Assembly: GCF_005222705.1 (NCBI RefSeq)
Contig: NZ_STGF01000005.1
Coordinates: 62,001 to 126,000 of the forward strand
Reading direction: 5' to 3'
Length of the DNA stretch: 64,000 nucleotides
Source of the DNA: Paenibacillus sp. SY21-1
GTDB taxonomy: Bacteria > Bacillota > Bacilli > Paenibacillales > Paenibacillaceae
A program made the translations under genes and the position numbers. Within the stretch, counting starts at the first letter, position 1, and every line of letters starts with the position of its first letter. Under the pieces are notes generated by a model that saw only the letters and a list, made by a program, of their open reading frames with translations, had not been told where the DNA came from and did no database searches. Shown piece after piece: positions 6,290 to 15,317 of the stretch.

Positions 6290-9073
6290 TTATTTTTCAA
6301 TACCGATCAATCCGCCTGTCAAGCCTTCGCTGCCAAAGCCTATTTTACCAAGCCGTTTGGATTTCTCGACCTCCACCGTTACGATGCCGGCATCAATTTC
6401 CAAAGACTTGACTTGGCTTGCCTCAAGTGAAACCTCCCATTCGCTTTCGGTGCCGGCCACATTCCAGCTTTTCTCGAATTGAAGGGCCAGGTTCAGCGAG
6501 TTGGACAATGCGATTTTGTTAACCCCTTCTTCGATAGGGCTGGCCGAATTGTCCTGACCAGGCAGCCAGCTGCGAATCGTATCGTTCACCGTCTCGTCGC
6601 CTTGAATTTTCTCGGCCAGGCTGGTACCGATGCTGTCGAAATGGCTGCCCATAAACAGCACGTCACTGCCCGTATCGGCAACCGAGCCCCCGACGCTTCT
6701 TGTGACATCCATCGGTTTGCCGCTTTTGTGGCTGTCGTATTTGCCTTTGAGCATACCGGCCAGGTTTTTGGCGCTGCCGACGGAAGCGGTCACGATCTTG
6801 CTTGCAATTTCCGTAAATTTGCTGCTTTCCTCCCCAAACTGCCAAGGGACGTTGGCTGAAATGCCAATGCTAAGCTCACGGTTGTTGCCGGCGGACCAGG
6901 CAAAGGAGCCCTCAAGTCCGAATGCGACCTCTGTGCTGCCGAATTTAATGCCGACCTCTGCAGCCGCTTCAATAACATTGCGAATCTCGCCTTTGCCGAT
7001 TTGCTTGGCGCGTTCTTTCAAGTCGGTAATGCCGCTAGTCTTATCCACCGTCTCCTTCTTGTTGTAGCGGCTAAGACGCTTATAGGCAAGCTCTGCGGAA
7101 AATTCGGCTACGCCTGCATTTGCCTCCATTCCCAATTGAACGAGCAGGCCGACATCGATCGAGTTTTTATTCTCAGCGTCAAACTCCTGCTCTTCGATCA
7201 TCATGGCCCAGCGCTCGGCCTCCTCCAGCTTCGTACTGCCGGATTTGCCGCCTTGTCCCCAGAAATGATCGGCAGCCGCCGGCGCTTTCGAGCGCATTTC
7301 CCGATACAAACCGTAAGACATCATGTTCATGACGCCGGTCGTAGTTTTTCCTGTGGCATCAAGGTACAAGCCCAGGCGGAAATTGGCATCGAACCCGAAG
7401 GTTTGAAAGCCTGCTCCAAATGTAAGCTGGGTGTTGCAGGAAAGCTCACCGTCTTCCCGCTCCGCTTCCCCTCCGAAGCCGAACAGGAAGTATAGGCCGG
7501 GAGAGTTCGGAATCGGAATTTTCAACTCTACCGAAAGCGAGCTGGAATCGCCCGGGTTCGGCGCAGCAAGGTCAACCAGCTTGCCAAGCTTTGCAAAGCC
7601 GCTATTCAAGCTTTCGGCTTCAATCGACTTGATGGCGGCTGTTGCGATGCCTTCGTCCGTCACTTTTTTCTTTACATCACCCTGAAGCGTTGAAGGAGTC
7701 GTAGTAGGAGAGGTGCTTGCCTTTTTGCCAACCAGCTCGCGTGCCTTGTCGAGGGCGAGCGGCTTTTTCTTGGCAAGCAGGCTGCCGGCTTCCTTCGTGG
7801 CTCCGGCTAGCGCCGCTTCCTTGATTTTTCCAAGCGGACTGTTGTTTATGCGCGCAACCTCGTAAGCGGCCGTTTTGGCGGCGTCGGTAATCGTGCTCTT
7901 CGTGTCTGCTTTAGGGGCGACCGCTTCAATAATTTTGGCTGCCTCATCACCCATAACGCTATCGACGGAGCCTTTAGCCAGCTTAAACGCCTTTGTTTTC
8001 GCCATCATTTTCTTATAGGCTTGCGCATTTACTCCAGGCGTGTTGCTGATGACTTGCGTGTCTATTTCCGTATTGGCCTGCTCGCGGGCGCTATCCTTGA
8101 GCTTCTGCCGGAACTCGTTTAACTCTTTTGATCTGCGGAACTCCCCGCGTCCGACGCCCAGCTTGGACAGAAGCGCGGCTTGCAAAGGTGTCGCCAGCAA
8201 GTCCTTGTATATCGCTTCCGCATCGACTCCATTGGCCAGCGACCCGTCTTTGGTATTGCGTTTATCGATCTCTTCCTGGCCGGCTGTTCCGACATCAACT
8301 GTCGAGTCAAGAAAGCTGGAGCCGGATGTTTTTATTTTATCGGTTACCTTTTGCTTCGATTGCTTGGCGGAAGCGGTAACAGCGTTTGAGGACCATTCAT
8401 TTACTTTTTTGACCGCAGCGTCCTTCGCCTTCTTTTTCTGTTGATCCAGCGTTTGCTTCATAACCGGCGTTACCGTATTAAAGCCTTCCTTGGCGAGCTG
8501 TTCGATCGCCGCAAGCTTCGTATCGGGCAGCTCCGCGCTCGTCAATGTTCCAGCATAAGCGTCAAGGGAACTGTTGACTCCGGTCTCGGTATACTCTTTG
8601 GCGTATTTTTTGGCATCCGCCTTTACCTTGGCGTCCGCTCCGGACGCGTTCTCCATATTTCTTTCTACAGCTTTAGTGGCCGTTGTCTGCAGGCTTGCTC
8701 GCATAGCGGAGGTTTGGTCGCCTTTGCTGAGGTATAAGTCGATCTGGCTTTTGAGTTTTTGCTTGGCCAGTCTCAGCGTATCTTGGGCCATAGCGGGAGC
8801 CTCGATGTCCCGATAAGTATCGAGTTCCGTCTTTCTCGTTTGCTCCGGGGTAGGCGTGTTGGAAGGCGGCGGAGCATTGCCGTTCCCGTTCCGCTGGGCA
8901 ACCATCCCTTGCATGGCCCTATTGCCCGCCGAACGCTGAAGCTGGAGAATTTGACTCGGCGACATGGCTGAGGGGTTCATCAGCTGACTTACGGGCGGGG
9001 ATTGAGTTGCCTGTTGCGGAGCCGTCGTTGTTGAACGGCTCGCTTTATTATTGCCGGGTAATTGTTCGTGCAC
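6290..9073 (-). CDS. 927-residue protein with an eCIS-cargo-like LQRSAGNRA motif
   Basis: Starts at a GTG with a near-perfect AGGAGGTT SD. It has no signal peptide or membrane segment. The first 65 residues are a Ser/Thr/Gln/Pro-rich tail containing LQRSAGNRA at 45-53, a motif seen in DUF4157 and other proteins tied to extracellular contractile injection systems and polymorphic toxins. Residues about 75-480 are Ala/Lys-rich helix or coiled coil. Residues about 490-900 switch to Gly-rich alternating beta strands (GLYFLFGFGGEAE, FGAGFQTFGFDANFRLGLYLD, VAFGLEGSFAWSAG), like a beta-barrel or solenoid. No known toxin active site is recognisable. The downstream gene encodes a YbjN-like protein. Function unknown; an exported structural or effector protein is a hypothesis. 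Confidence 0.7.
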   Translation of the reverse strand: MHEQLPGNNKASRSTTTAPQQATQSPPVSQLMNPSAMSPSQILQLQRSAGNRAMQGMVAQRNGNGNAPPPSNTPTPEQTRKTELDTYRDIEAPAMAQDTLRLAKQKLKSQIDLYLSKGDQTSAMRASLQTTATKAVERNMENASGADAKVKADAKKYAKEYTETGVNSSLDAYAGTLTSAELPDTKLAAIEQLAKEGFNTVTPVMKQTLDQQKKKAKDAAVKKVNEWSSNAVTASAKQSKQKVTDKIKTSGSSFLDSTVDVGTAGQEEIDKRNTKDGSLANGVDAEAIYKDLLATPLQAALLSKLGVGRGEFRRSKELNEFRQKLKDSAREQANTEIDTQVISNTPGVNAQAYKKMMAKTKAFKLAKGSVDSVMGDEAAKIIEAVAPKADTKSTITDAAKTAAYEVARINNSPLGKIKEAALAGATKEAGSLLAKKKPLALDKARELVGKKASTSPTTTPSTLQGDVKKKVTDEGIATAAIKSIEAESLNSGFAKLGKLVDLAAPNPGDSSSLSVELKIPIPNSPGLYFLFGFGGEAEREDGELSCNTQLTFGAGFQTFGFDANFRLGLYLDATGKTTTGVMNMMSYGLYREMRSKAPAAADHFWGQGGKSGSTKLEEAERWAMMIEEQEFDAENKNSIDVGLLVQLGMEANAGVAEFSAELAYKRLSRYNKKETVDKTSGITDLKERAKQIGKGEIRNVIEAAAEVGIKFGSTEVAFGLEGSFAWSAGNNRELSIGISANVPWQFGEESSKFTEIASKIVTASVGSAKNLAGMLKGKYDSHKSGKPMDVTRSVGGSVADTGSDVLFMGSHFDSIGTSLAEKIQGDETVNDTIRSWLPGQDNSASPIEEGVNKIALSNSLNLALQFEKSWNVAGTESEWEVSLEASQVKSLEIDAGIVTVEVEKSKRLGKIGFGSEGLTGGLIGIEK

Positions 9074-9244
9074 GGCTGAACCTCCTGCGCATTGGATGCT
9101 TGGAACGATAAAATGAATAATGTAGAAATTCGCTAAAAGCTGTCAAATTTCCTTCTCTCTTTTGAAAGGAATTAGCGGTTTTTGTCGATTGCGGGAAGGG
9201 GGACGAGGCTTGTCAAGAGCCGTGGAAAACGGTAGAAGCAAGAA

Positions 9245-9400
9245 GAGGCTGTTCCAAAAGGGTTCACCTATCTGGGAAACTCCCCGATTGCATGGGAAAG
9301 AACCCCAACCTGCACTGAAAAGTGGAAATTGAGGTTCTATTCTTCATCATTCCGGCTTAACGAGGGACTCGAAAAGTGACTAATGGGATTTTGCAGCATC
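9245..9400. repeat. Possible degenerate MITE or IS remnant
   Basis: The left end (GAGGCTGTTCCAAAAG) resembles the ends of several insertion-sequence families, and the right end (complement GATGCTGCAAAATCC) is a loose inverted match. No coding capacity is visible. The 9074-9422 gap holds little else apart from this and the promoter region of the 927-residue gene. Confidence 0.3.
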
Positions 9401-9422
9401 CCGTCACAGCGCGGCATTATGA

Positions 9423-9671
9423 TTATTTTTTTTGACCGAGACGTTGGTTAAAGCGGTCAACCCTGCCGCCTTTGTCCACATTGCGTTGTTTGCCCGTATA
9501 GAAAGGGTGGGAGGCCGAGCTCGTATCGACACGGATTACCGGGTAGCTGTTGCCGTCTTCCCATTCCATCGTTTCTTTTGAGCTTTTGGTAGAACCGCTT
9601 AAAAACTTATAGCCGCTCGTCGTATCAAAAAAGATAACTTGATGGTAAGTAGGGTGAATGCCTTCTCGCAT
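9423..9671 (-). CDS. rpmE2: Ribosomal protein L31 type B (zinc-free paralogue)
   Basis: 82 residues; starts [16 protein letters not shown] and contains [23 protein letters not shown], the L31 signature. It lacks the CxxC zinc ribbon of type A L31, so it is the paralogue that replaces the zinc-binding form on ribosomes when zinc is scarce (B. subtilis YtiA). SD GAGGAG. A perfect Zur palindrome lies 20 bp before the start, matching the known control of this gene in Bacillus. Confidence 0.95.
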   Translation of the reverse strand: MREGIHPTYHQVIFFDTTSGYKFLSGSTKSSKETMEWEDGNSYPVIRVDTSSASHPFYTGKQRNVDKGGRVDRFNQRLGQKK

Positions 9672-9690
9672 AGTTTGCAGCTCCTCTATT

Positions 9691-9703
9691 CGTAATTATT
9701 ACG
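9691..9703 (-). promoter_or_regulatory. Zur operator upstream of rpmE2
   Basis: CGTAAT-T-ATTACG is a perfect 6-1-6 palindrome and matches the core of the Bacillus Zur box. On the minus strand a promoter TTGACT (complement of 9741-9746), 18 bp, TAATAT (complement of 9717-9722) precedes it, so the operator covers the transcription start region. Confidence 0.85.
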
Positions 9704-9716
9704 TTTTATTAACTAT

Positions 9717-9746
9717 ATATTAGCCTAACGCTTGCAACTAAGTCAA
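9717..9746 (-). promoter_or_regulatory. Sigma-A promoter of rpmE2
   Basis: Minus-strand -35 TTGACT and -10 TAATAT with an 18-bp spacer, directly upstream of the Zur palindrome. Confidence 0.6.
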
Positions 9747-9797
9747 GGAGGCATAGCATTCCATTTGCCAAATTTAAAAAAGTATATTACGATTACA

Positions 9798-9812
9798 TTG
9801 GAATTATTATAA
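9798..9812. promoter_or_regulatory. PerR-like box in the fur leader region (tentative)
   Basis: TTGGAATTATTATAA matches the PerR consensus TTATAATnATTATAA with two mismatches in one half. It lies 165 bp before the Fur-type gene. B. subtilis fur is PerR-controlled, which makes the site worth noting, but the region is AT-rich and chance is possible. Confidence 0.3.
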
Positions 9813-9976
9813 AGTGCAATCGGCAGATTTCGCGAATCATGACGCTGATGCCTTTTTGCATGGAATAACAGTTGATTAATTGCAGTTAAGTTGTTGAATG
9901 AAAGTAAAGCCTTTGCACATGCGGACATGCATTCATCTGTAACGGGCTTTCCGATAAGAGGAGGTATTGGGGCAGA

Positions 9977-10453
9977 ATGAACATTAAAGCGGAGATGGAT
10001 CGAATTAATCGGCATTTGATGGCGAGCGGCTACAAGCTGACGTCTCAGCGTGAAATTATTTTGCGGGTGCTGCTGGAGAACGAGCAGGATCATTTGAGCG
10101 CCGAAGGCATTTTTATGCTGGTAAAAGAAAAGTATGCGGAAATCGGGCTTGCCACCGTATATCGTACATTAGAGCTGCTTTCCGATTTAATGATAGTCGA
10201 AAAAATGAACTTTGGGGACGGCGTAGCGCGTTACGATCTGCGTTCCGAAGACCAGGAGCATATGCATCATCACTTGATTTGCGACGAGTGCGGCTCGCTT
10301 AAGGAAATCAAGGAAGACTGGCTGCTTGAGCTGGAGCAGCGGGTCGAGCGGGAATTCGGCTTCAAGGTAACCGATCATCGGCTCGATTTCACCGGAACGT
10401 ACAAAAACTGCAGCAAGGATCTGTGCAAGCGTCAACGCAAAGCCGTGTCCTGA
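9977..10453 (+). CDS. Fur-family metal-responsive regulator
   Basis: 158 residues. The N-terminal winged helix (YKLTSQREIILRVLLENEQDHLSAE, IGLATVYRTLELL) is followed by the metal-binding dimerisation domain with HMHHHLICDECG and a second Cys pair in NCSKDLC. The sequence is closer to Bacillus Fur (NFGDGVARYDLR) than to Zur. The second cysteine pair is spaced C-x4-C rather than the usual C-x2-C, which may alter the structural zinc site. SD AGAGGAGG. It sits between two Zur-box promoters, so a zinc-sensing role cannot be excluded, although the core sequence favours iron. Confidence 0.85.
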   Translation: MNIKAEMDRINRHLMASGYKLTSQREIILRVLLENEQDHLSAEGIFMLVKEKYAEIGLATVYRTLELLSDLMIVEKMNFGDGVARYDLRSEDQEHMHHHLICDECGSLKEIKEDWLLELEQRVEREFGFKVTDHRLDFTGTYKNCSKDLCKRQRKAVS

Positions 10454-10471
10454 TTGTCGTTAATCTGATAG

Positions 10472-10510
10472 AAAGTCTTTTCTCCGCTTGGAGGAAGGAC
10501 TTTTTTTATT
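10472..10510 (+). terminator. Terminator after the Fur-family gene
   Basis: AAGTC..TCTCC pairs with GGAGGA..GGACTT and is followed by seven T residues. Confidence 0.8.
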
Positions 10511-10554
10511 TCTTCGAAAACCTGCTTTAATTACGATTTTAAGTAAATTTACGA

Positions 10555-10603
10555 TTGTGTTAAGCGTAATGTTTATGCTATATTTTAAAACGTAATAATT
10601 ACG
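10555..10603 (+). promoter_or_regulatory. Promoter and Zur operator of the zinc-starvation operon
   Basis: TTGTGT (10555-10560), an 18-bp spacer, and an extended -10 TGCTATATT ending at 10584. Seven bases later comes CGTAAT-A-ATTACG (10591-10603), a perfect Zur-box core whose right flank GATTAAAT also fits the wider consensus. Two further half-site-like words (ATTACGATTT near 10531, TTTACGATT near 10549) lie upstream. This places the six genes to 16365 under predicted zinc repression. Confidence 0.8.
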
Positions 10604-10631
10604 ATTAAATCGCAAGGGAGCTTTTTCATAC

Positions 10632-11450
10632 ATGAGCAAGCAACAGGCAAGCAGGCGTTTGCCCAGAGCAAAGGGTTCAGATATCGCGGCCTATCATTCG
10701 CCCAAGGATTGCGCCCGCAAAGTGAAACGGATCGTGTTCCAGCCTGACAATCGACGAATTGTCGAGGAGTTTCTAGCTATTCTGGATATGAAGGAGCGTT
10801 TCATCGAGCATGATGTGCCGATTCCGAATAAAATTGTAATGTACGGTCCGCCGGGGACGGGAAAAACGTTAACCGCCTTTTATCTCGCCTATAAATTGAA
10901 CGTTCCGCTTCTGATCGTCCGCCTTGATACGATTATTCATAGCCATTTGGGCGAGACGGCGAGCAATGTGCGCAAAATTTTTGAATTCGCCAAAGCCTCG
11001 CCGTGCGTGTTGTTTCTGGATGAGTTCGACGCCATAGCACGGACGCGTGAAAATAACGACGAGGTGAAGGAGATGTCGCGAGTCGTCAACACGCTGCTGC
11101 AATGCCTGGATGAATTCGATTGCGAAAGTGTGTTTATGGCAGCCACTAATTTGCAGAATGAATTGGACCACGCCATATGGCGCAGATTTGATACCAAAAT
11201 GAATTATGCGATGCCGGATGATGATGCCCGCAACGAATATGTGTCGCTGTTAATCGGAGATTTTGACGCCGAGGCGGATTTGCGCCAGCAAGCGGCGGCT
11301 GCGCTGCGGGGCTGCAGCTTTGCAGATATGGAGCAGATTTTGCTGAAGGCTAAACGCAAAGCCATTATTGAGGGCAGTCTGCTCAAGGCAGAGCATGTCC
11401 GATTTTCGTTTGAGGAATACAAGCCGCATGTAAATGGAGGTCAGCTATGA
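10632..11450 (+). CDS. AAA-family ATPase in a Zur-controlled operon
   Basis: 272 residues, cytosolic, with a single AAA module: Walker A GPPGTGKT at 72-79, Walker B LFLDEFDA near 130, a sensor/arginine region AATNLQNELDHAIWRRFD, and a short C-terminal helical lid. There is no protease, membrane or substrate domain, so it resembles the proteasome-type/FtsH-type AAA core alone. It is the first gene of the operon and overlaps the next (ATGA). It is not an ABC ATPase and should not be taken as the missing ATPase of the FecCD permeases downstream. Remodelling of proteins under zinc limitation is an inference from the Zur box and the ZagA-like neighbour. Confidence 0.85.
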   Translation: MSKQQASRRLPRAKGSDIAAYHSPKDCARKVKRIVFQPDNRRIVEEFLAILDMKERFIEHDVPIPNKIVMYGPPGTGKTLTAFYLAYKLNVPLLIVRLDTIIHSHLGETASNVRKIFEFAKASPCVLFLDEFDAIARTRENNDEVKEMSRVVNTLLQCLDEFDCESVFMAATNLQNELDHAIWRRFDTKMNYAMPDDDARNEYVSLLIGDFDAEADLRQQAAAALRGCSFADMEQILLKAKRKAIIEGSLLKAEHVRFSFEEYKPHVNGGQL

Positions 11451-11953
11451 ATCCGTTCACGATTGTACAGGCGACTGCCGCAGATCGCGATGAAGTATTT
11501 GCTTTTGTCATTGGAGAGATGGAGAAACTGTACCGGCCAGGCACGTTCAGCAAGGAGCCCGACGATCTTCTCAGATTCGACGAGGTGTACGTAAACCCTG
11601 AATCCTGCTGCTGCTTACTTGCAAGAGCGGAGGATGGCACCCTGATCGGTACAGCCAGTTTAAAGCCGTATGACGGCCGGTTTCGCGAGCTTGTCCCGTC
11701 GCTTGAAGGGGAGCTGGCAGGCGAGGTGACCAAGGTGTACGTGTCCAGTGATTGGCGCGGCAAGGGCGCAGGCAAAGCCCTGTACCGAACATGGGAGGCA
11801 TTTGCGCTGCAAGCGGGCTACCGCTACGGCTATCTGCACACCGAAACGCATCTTCCGGGCGCTTATCCTTTCTGGCAATCGCGCGGCTACAGCGAGCAAG
11901 CGTGGGGAACAAGCGAGCTTGTGCACATGACCAAGCGGCTTATCCAATTTTAA
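11447..11953 (+). CDS. GNAT-family N-acetyltransferase
   Basis: 168 residues with the GNAT fold: a beta strand ending in VTKVYVSSDWRGKGAGKAL, the acetyl-CoA-binding motif A (R/Q-x-x-G-x-G/A), then YPFWQSRGYSE. The start overlaps the AAA stop by 4 bp, implying translational coupling. A run of three cysteines (ESCCCLLAR, about residue 48) is unusual. The substrate is unknown; modification of a metallophore, metabolite or the coupled ATPase are all possible. Confidence 0.85.
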   Translation: MNPFTIVQATAADRDEVFAFVIGEMEKLYRPGTFSKEPDDLLRFDEVYVNPESCCCLLARAEDGTLIGTASLKPYDGRFRELVPSLEGELAGEVTKVYVSSDWRGKGAGKALYRTWEAFALQAGYRYGYLHTETHLPGAYPFWQSRGYSEQAWGTSELVHMTKRLIQF

Positions 11954-11971
11954 AATCGAGGTGAAGGCGAA

Positions 11972-13174
11972 ATGTACAACGACGCTGCAAAAGATGAAAG
12001 AATTCCCGTTACGGTGCTGAGCGGTTACTTGGGCGCGGGCAAAACGACAATCCTGAATCATGTGCTCCACAACCGCGAAGGATTGCGAGTTGCCGTCATT
12101 GTCAATGACCTGGGCGAGATTAATATTGACGCCGACTTGCTGAGAGACGGAGGCGGCATTAGCCGTACCGAAGAAAAGCTGGTTGAAATGTCCAACGGAT
12201 GCATTTGCTGCACGCTGCGCGACGATCTGCTGCTGGAGGTCGAGCGCCTCGCTCTGGAGAAGCGTTTTGATTATATATTGATTGAATCAACCGGCATAGG
12301 AGAGCCTGTGCCGGTTGCGCAGACGTTCACCTACGTGGACGAAGCGCAGCAAATCGATTTGTCCAGGCTGACCCGTCTCGATACGATGGTAACGGTTGTC
12401 GACGCGCTGAATTTCTGGAACGACTTCAATACGCGTGAAACGCTCGCCGATCGCGCGCAGGAGGCCGGAGAGGGAGATGCGCGCGGCGTCGTCCATTTGC
12501 TTACCGATCAGATTGAATTTTGCGATGTATTGATTCTCAATAAATGCGATCAGGTTAGCGAAGCCGAACTGGAGCTGCTGGAGCGTGCGTTGAAAGGGAT
12601 GCAGCCGCGGGCGCGTCTGGTTCGGGCTGCACAGGGGCGCGTAGCCCCAAGCGAAATATTGAATACCGGGCTTTTTAATTTCGAGGAGGCAAGCCAGTCC
12701 GCCGGATGGATCAAGGAGCTGCAGAAGGAGGAGCACACGCCCGAAACGGAAGAGTATGGCATCGCATCGTTTGTCTACAAGCGCAAGCGCCCGTTCCATC
12801 CCGAGCGCTTGCTCAAGTGGATGGCTAAATGGCCCAAAGCAATTGTACGCTCCAAAGGGCTTCTCTGGATCGCCACACGCAATAATACGGCAATCAGCTT
12901 TAGCCAGGCAGGCGTGTCCAGACAGCTGGCGCCTGCGGGGCTGTGGGTAGCCGCGCTGTCGGAGGAGGAGCGTGAGGCGTACTTTGGCGGCGAATACGAG
13001 AAGCCTTCCGATTGGAATGAGGAATGGGGCGATCGAATAACCAAGCTTGTTTTTATCGGTATCGATATGGATCGCAGGGCCATAGCGGAATCGCTGGATG
13101 AGGCTTTGCTTACCGAGGCGGAAATGAGCTCGGACTGGCGTAGCTTGTCGGACCCGTTACCCGACTTTTCATAA
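11972..13174 (+). CDS. zagA: CobW/COG0523 GTPase, ZagA (YciC)-like zinc metallochaperone
   Basis: 400 residues. G-domain motifs are all present: Walker [10 protein letters not shown] (18-26), the metal-binding CICC at 77-80, ESTGIGEP, and NKCD. The C-terminal CobW_C domain (about 265-370) follows. The sequence closely follows Bacillus YciC/ZagA ([33 protein letters not shown]). ZagA is a Zur-regulated GTPase that supplies zinc to client enzymes such as FolE during deficiency, so the Zur box upstream agrees. It lies 18 bp after the GNAT gene in the same operon. Confidence 0.9.
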   Translation: MYNDAAKDERIPVTVLSGYLGAGKTTILNHVLHNREGLRVAVIVNDLGEINIDADLLRDGGGISRTEEKLVEMSNGCICCTLRDDLLLEVERLALEKRFDYILIESTGIGEPVPVAQTFTYVDEAQQIDLSRLTRLDTMVTVVDALNFWNDFNTRETLADRAQEAGEGDARGVVHLLTDQIEFCDVLILNKCDQVSEAELELLERALKGMQPRARLVRAAQGRVAPSEILNTGLFNFEEASQSAGWIKELQKEEHTPETEEYGIASFVYKRKRPFHPERLLKWMAKWPKAIVRSKGLLWIATRNNTAISFSQAGVSRQLAPAGLWVAALSEEEREAYFGGEYEKPSDWNEEWGDRITKLVFIGIDMDRRAIAESLDEALLTEAEMSSDWRSLSDPLPDFS

Positions 13175-13203
13175 TACACATACATAAGGAGCTCAGGAAT
13201 ATT

Positions 13204-14271
13204 ATGCGTATAACAAGTGCCATATTGGGGGTTTTTGCGCTCTTTGCCGTTTTTTTGTTAGCAGGCTGCGGGAATCAAGCGACAACGGCGGGAAACAGCG
13301 CAGCAAATGCGCCAACATCCGGGAATGAAGCGGCTGCGGATCATGCTGCGACTGGAGCTTCTGCAAGCGAGGCGAAGGCAAAGAGCGATGAAGAGGGCTT
13401 CGAGCCACTTACGCTGACTGACGCTTCGGGCGCAGAGCTGCATTTTGATAAAAAGGTGGAAAAAGTAGCATGCGTCGTTTCGCTATGCGTCGATATTTTG
13501 GCCGAGCTGGGCATGGAGCCTGTTGCGATTGCCGAGAGCGGCGTTCGCACGATCGCTTCGCAAGCCGAGTTCTACGGGGATAAAGGAGCGTCCTTTGCTT
13601 CCATCGGAGGAAGCTTCTTTGAGCCGAATTTGGAGGATCTTGTCATAGCCGCGCCCGAGCTTGTCATTGGTCTTATGGGCGTGCATGACGCGCTGCGGGA
13701 GGGGCTTGGCGACGTGGCTCCGCTTTATGCGGCCAATCCGAAAAGCTACGAGGAGTCTATCGGCATCTTGAAGCAAATCGGCGATGTAACCGGCCGAAGC
13801 GCAGAGGCGGAAGCGGCAATCGCGCGCTTTAGGGGCAAGCTGGAGCAGGCGAAGGCGGATTCGCCTCACAATAAAAAGGCGTTGATCATGTATGGCTCCG
13901 ATGTGAATTTCGCAATTGTTACGGACAGCGGGCTTGGCGGTACGGTGCTTAAGGAGAGAGCCGAGTACCCTTGGAAGGTCGGAGACCCGGCCGAGGACCC
14001 TTATGGCGAAGGCAGCATTCCTTATTCGCTGGAGAAGCTGCTGGAAACAAACCCGGACGTTATATTTGTGGAAAGCTACTCGTTCAGTCCAGACACGAAA
14101 CCGCTGTCGGAGCAGCTGTCCGAGCTTCCGTTATGGAGCAAGCTCAAGGCCGTACGAGAGGGCAAGGTCATTGAGGTTCGCTCTCCGATCTGGGGAGATG
14201 GTCGCGGTACCCGCTCCTTGGGCATCATGCTGGACGAGGCGATGGAGTTTCTGTATGCAGGACAGAGCTAG
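13204..14271 (+). CDS. FecB/BtuF-type ABC substrate-binding lipoprotein
   Basis: 355 residues with a lipoprotein signal: MRI, a hydrophobic core, lipobox LLAGC at about residue 22, then an Ala/Ser/Asn-rich tether. The helical-backbone metal-receptor fold (about 65-350) shows VACVVSLCVDILAELGMEPVAI, APELVIGL and the C-terminal WGDGRGTRSLGIMLDEAMEFL. This class binds iron-siderophores, haem or B12. Under a Zur box, a zinc-metallophore or other metal complex is more likely, but that is inferred. It is followed at once by its permeases. Confidence 0.88.
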   Translation: MRITSAILGVFALFAVFLLAGCGNQATTAGNSAANAPTSGNEAAADHAATGASASEAKAKSDEEGFEPLTLTDASGAELHFDKKVEKVACVVSLCVDILAELGMEPVAIAESGVRTIASQAEFYGDKGASFASIGGSFFEPNLEDLVIAAPELVIGLMGVHDALREGLGDVAPLYAANPKSYEESIGILKQIGDVTGRSAEAEAAIARFRGKLEQAKADSPHNKKALIMYGSDVNFAIVTDSGLGGTVLKERAEYPWKVGDPAEDPYGEGSIPYSLEKLLETNPDVIFVESYSFSPDTKPLSEQLSELPLWSKLKAVREGKVIEVRSPIWGDGRGTRSLGIMLDEAMEFLYAGQS

Positions 14272-14279
14272 GGTAAACG

Positions 14280-15317
14280 ATGGCACAAGCTCAACTTAAA
14301 CAGCCTGTAATCGGAAGAAGAAGGATTCTTCCGATTTTTTTGTGCGGCATCTTGTTGTTGGCAGCGTCCTGTCTGCAGCTAAAATCGGGGTCTCCTGCCA
14401 TGAGCTGGCAGGAGCTTGGCGACGTCCTGTTTATGTCGCGCGGGGAGGAGCTGCACCGTGTTGTCGTCTGGGAAATAAGGATGCCGCGCCTGCTGCTTGG
14501 CATGCTGACCGGCGCGATGCTGGGCACTGCCGGCATGCTCATGCAGGGGGCGATGAACAACAAGCTGGCCGGTCCTGAGCTGCTTGGCGTATCCGCCGGA
14601 GCGTCGCTTGCCGTGGCGGCGATTACCGTCATGCATTTGCCTGTTGCGCTGCCGCTTCAGCCGTTTTTTGCCCTGCTTGGCGGTCTGCTCGGAGGGGTAT
14701 GCGTGCTGCTGACGGCTAAGGGGAGCCGAGGAACATCCTCACTGCTGCTGATCGGGATGTCGGTATCGGCCATCCTCAACGGGCTGCTACTTGTCCTGAT
14801 TGCGCTCGGAACGGGCAATGACGTCAATTTGCTCTACACCTATTTGCTAGGCTCGTTGGCTAACCGAAGCTGGGAGCATGTGCAGCGCCTCCTCCCGTGG
14901 GCTTTCGCAGCACTGCCTTCAGCGTTAATGTTCATGCGTACGCTCAATCTGCTGCAGTTCGGCGATGAAGCGGCTGCTGGCTTGGGCGTCAGTATACAAC
15001 GCTCGCGGCTTGGCCTGCTGCTGCTATGTACGGCGCTTGTCGCCAGTACGGTCGCTCAGTGCGGACCTATCGGCTACATTTCGTTAATAGCGCCGCATTT
15101 GGCGCACGCGATCACAGGGACGCGCGAGGCAGCGGTTGTGCTGCCGGTGTCCGCGCTTTGCGGAGGCGTGCTGCTTGCCGCCGCCGATACCGCAGGCAGG
15201 CTGCTGCTGTATCCGTTGGAAATTCCCGTAGGCATTTGGACGACGCTGCTTGGCGGCACCTTCTGTCTGCTTTATTTGGCAAAAAGAAAGGGGAGAGGAA
15301 GCGGTGGCGGGCTTTAG
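14280..15317 (+). CDS. FecCD-family ABC permease (first subunit)
   Basis: 345 residues with about nine or ten hydrophobic segments. Family landmarks include WEIRMPRLLLGMLTGAMLGTAGMLMQGAMNNKLAGPELLGVSAGASLA near the N-terminus and GPIGYISLIAPHLAHAITGTREA (the coupling region) near residue 260. It starts 9 bp after the lipoprotein stop, with AGGG as SD. Its 3' end overlaps the next gene by 14 bp. It forms the membrane channel with that subunit. Confidence 0.9.
   Translation: MAQAQLKQPVIGRRRILPIFLCGILLLAASCLQLKSGSPAMSWQELGDVLFMSRGEELHRVVVWEIRMPRLLLGMLTGAMLGTAGMLMQGAMNNKLAGPELLGVSAGASLAVAAITVMHLPVALPLQPFFALLGGLLGGVCVLLTAKGSRGTSSLLLIGMSVSAILNGLLLVLIALGTGNDVNLLYTYLLGSLANRSWEHVQRLLPWAFAALPSALMFMRTLNLLQFGDEAAAGLGVSIQRSRLGLLLLCTALVASTVAQCGPIGYISLIAPHLAHAITGTREAAVVLPVSALCGGVLLAAADTAGRLLLYPLEIPVGIWTTLLGGTFCLLYLAKRKGRGSGGGL

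Noticed and set aside
10632..11450. AAA protein as the ATPase of the FecCD importer
   Set aside because: It lacks the ABC signature (LSGGQ) and has AAA motifs instead.
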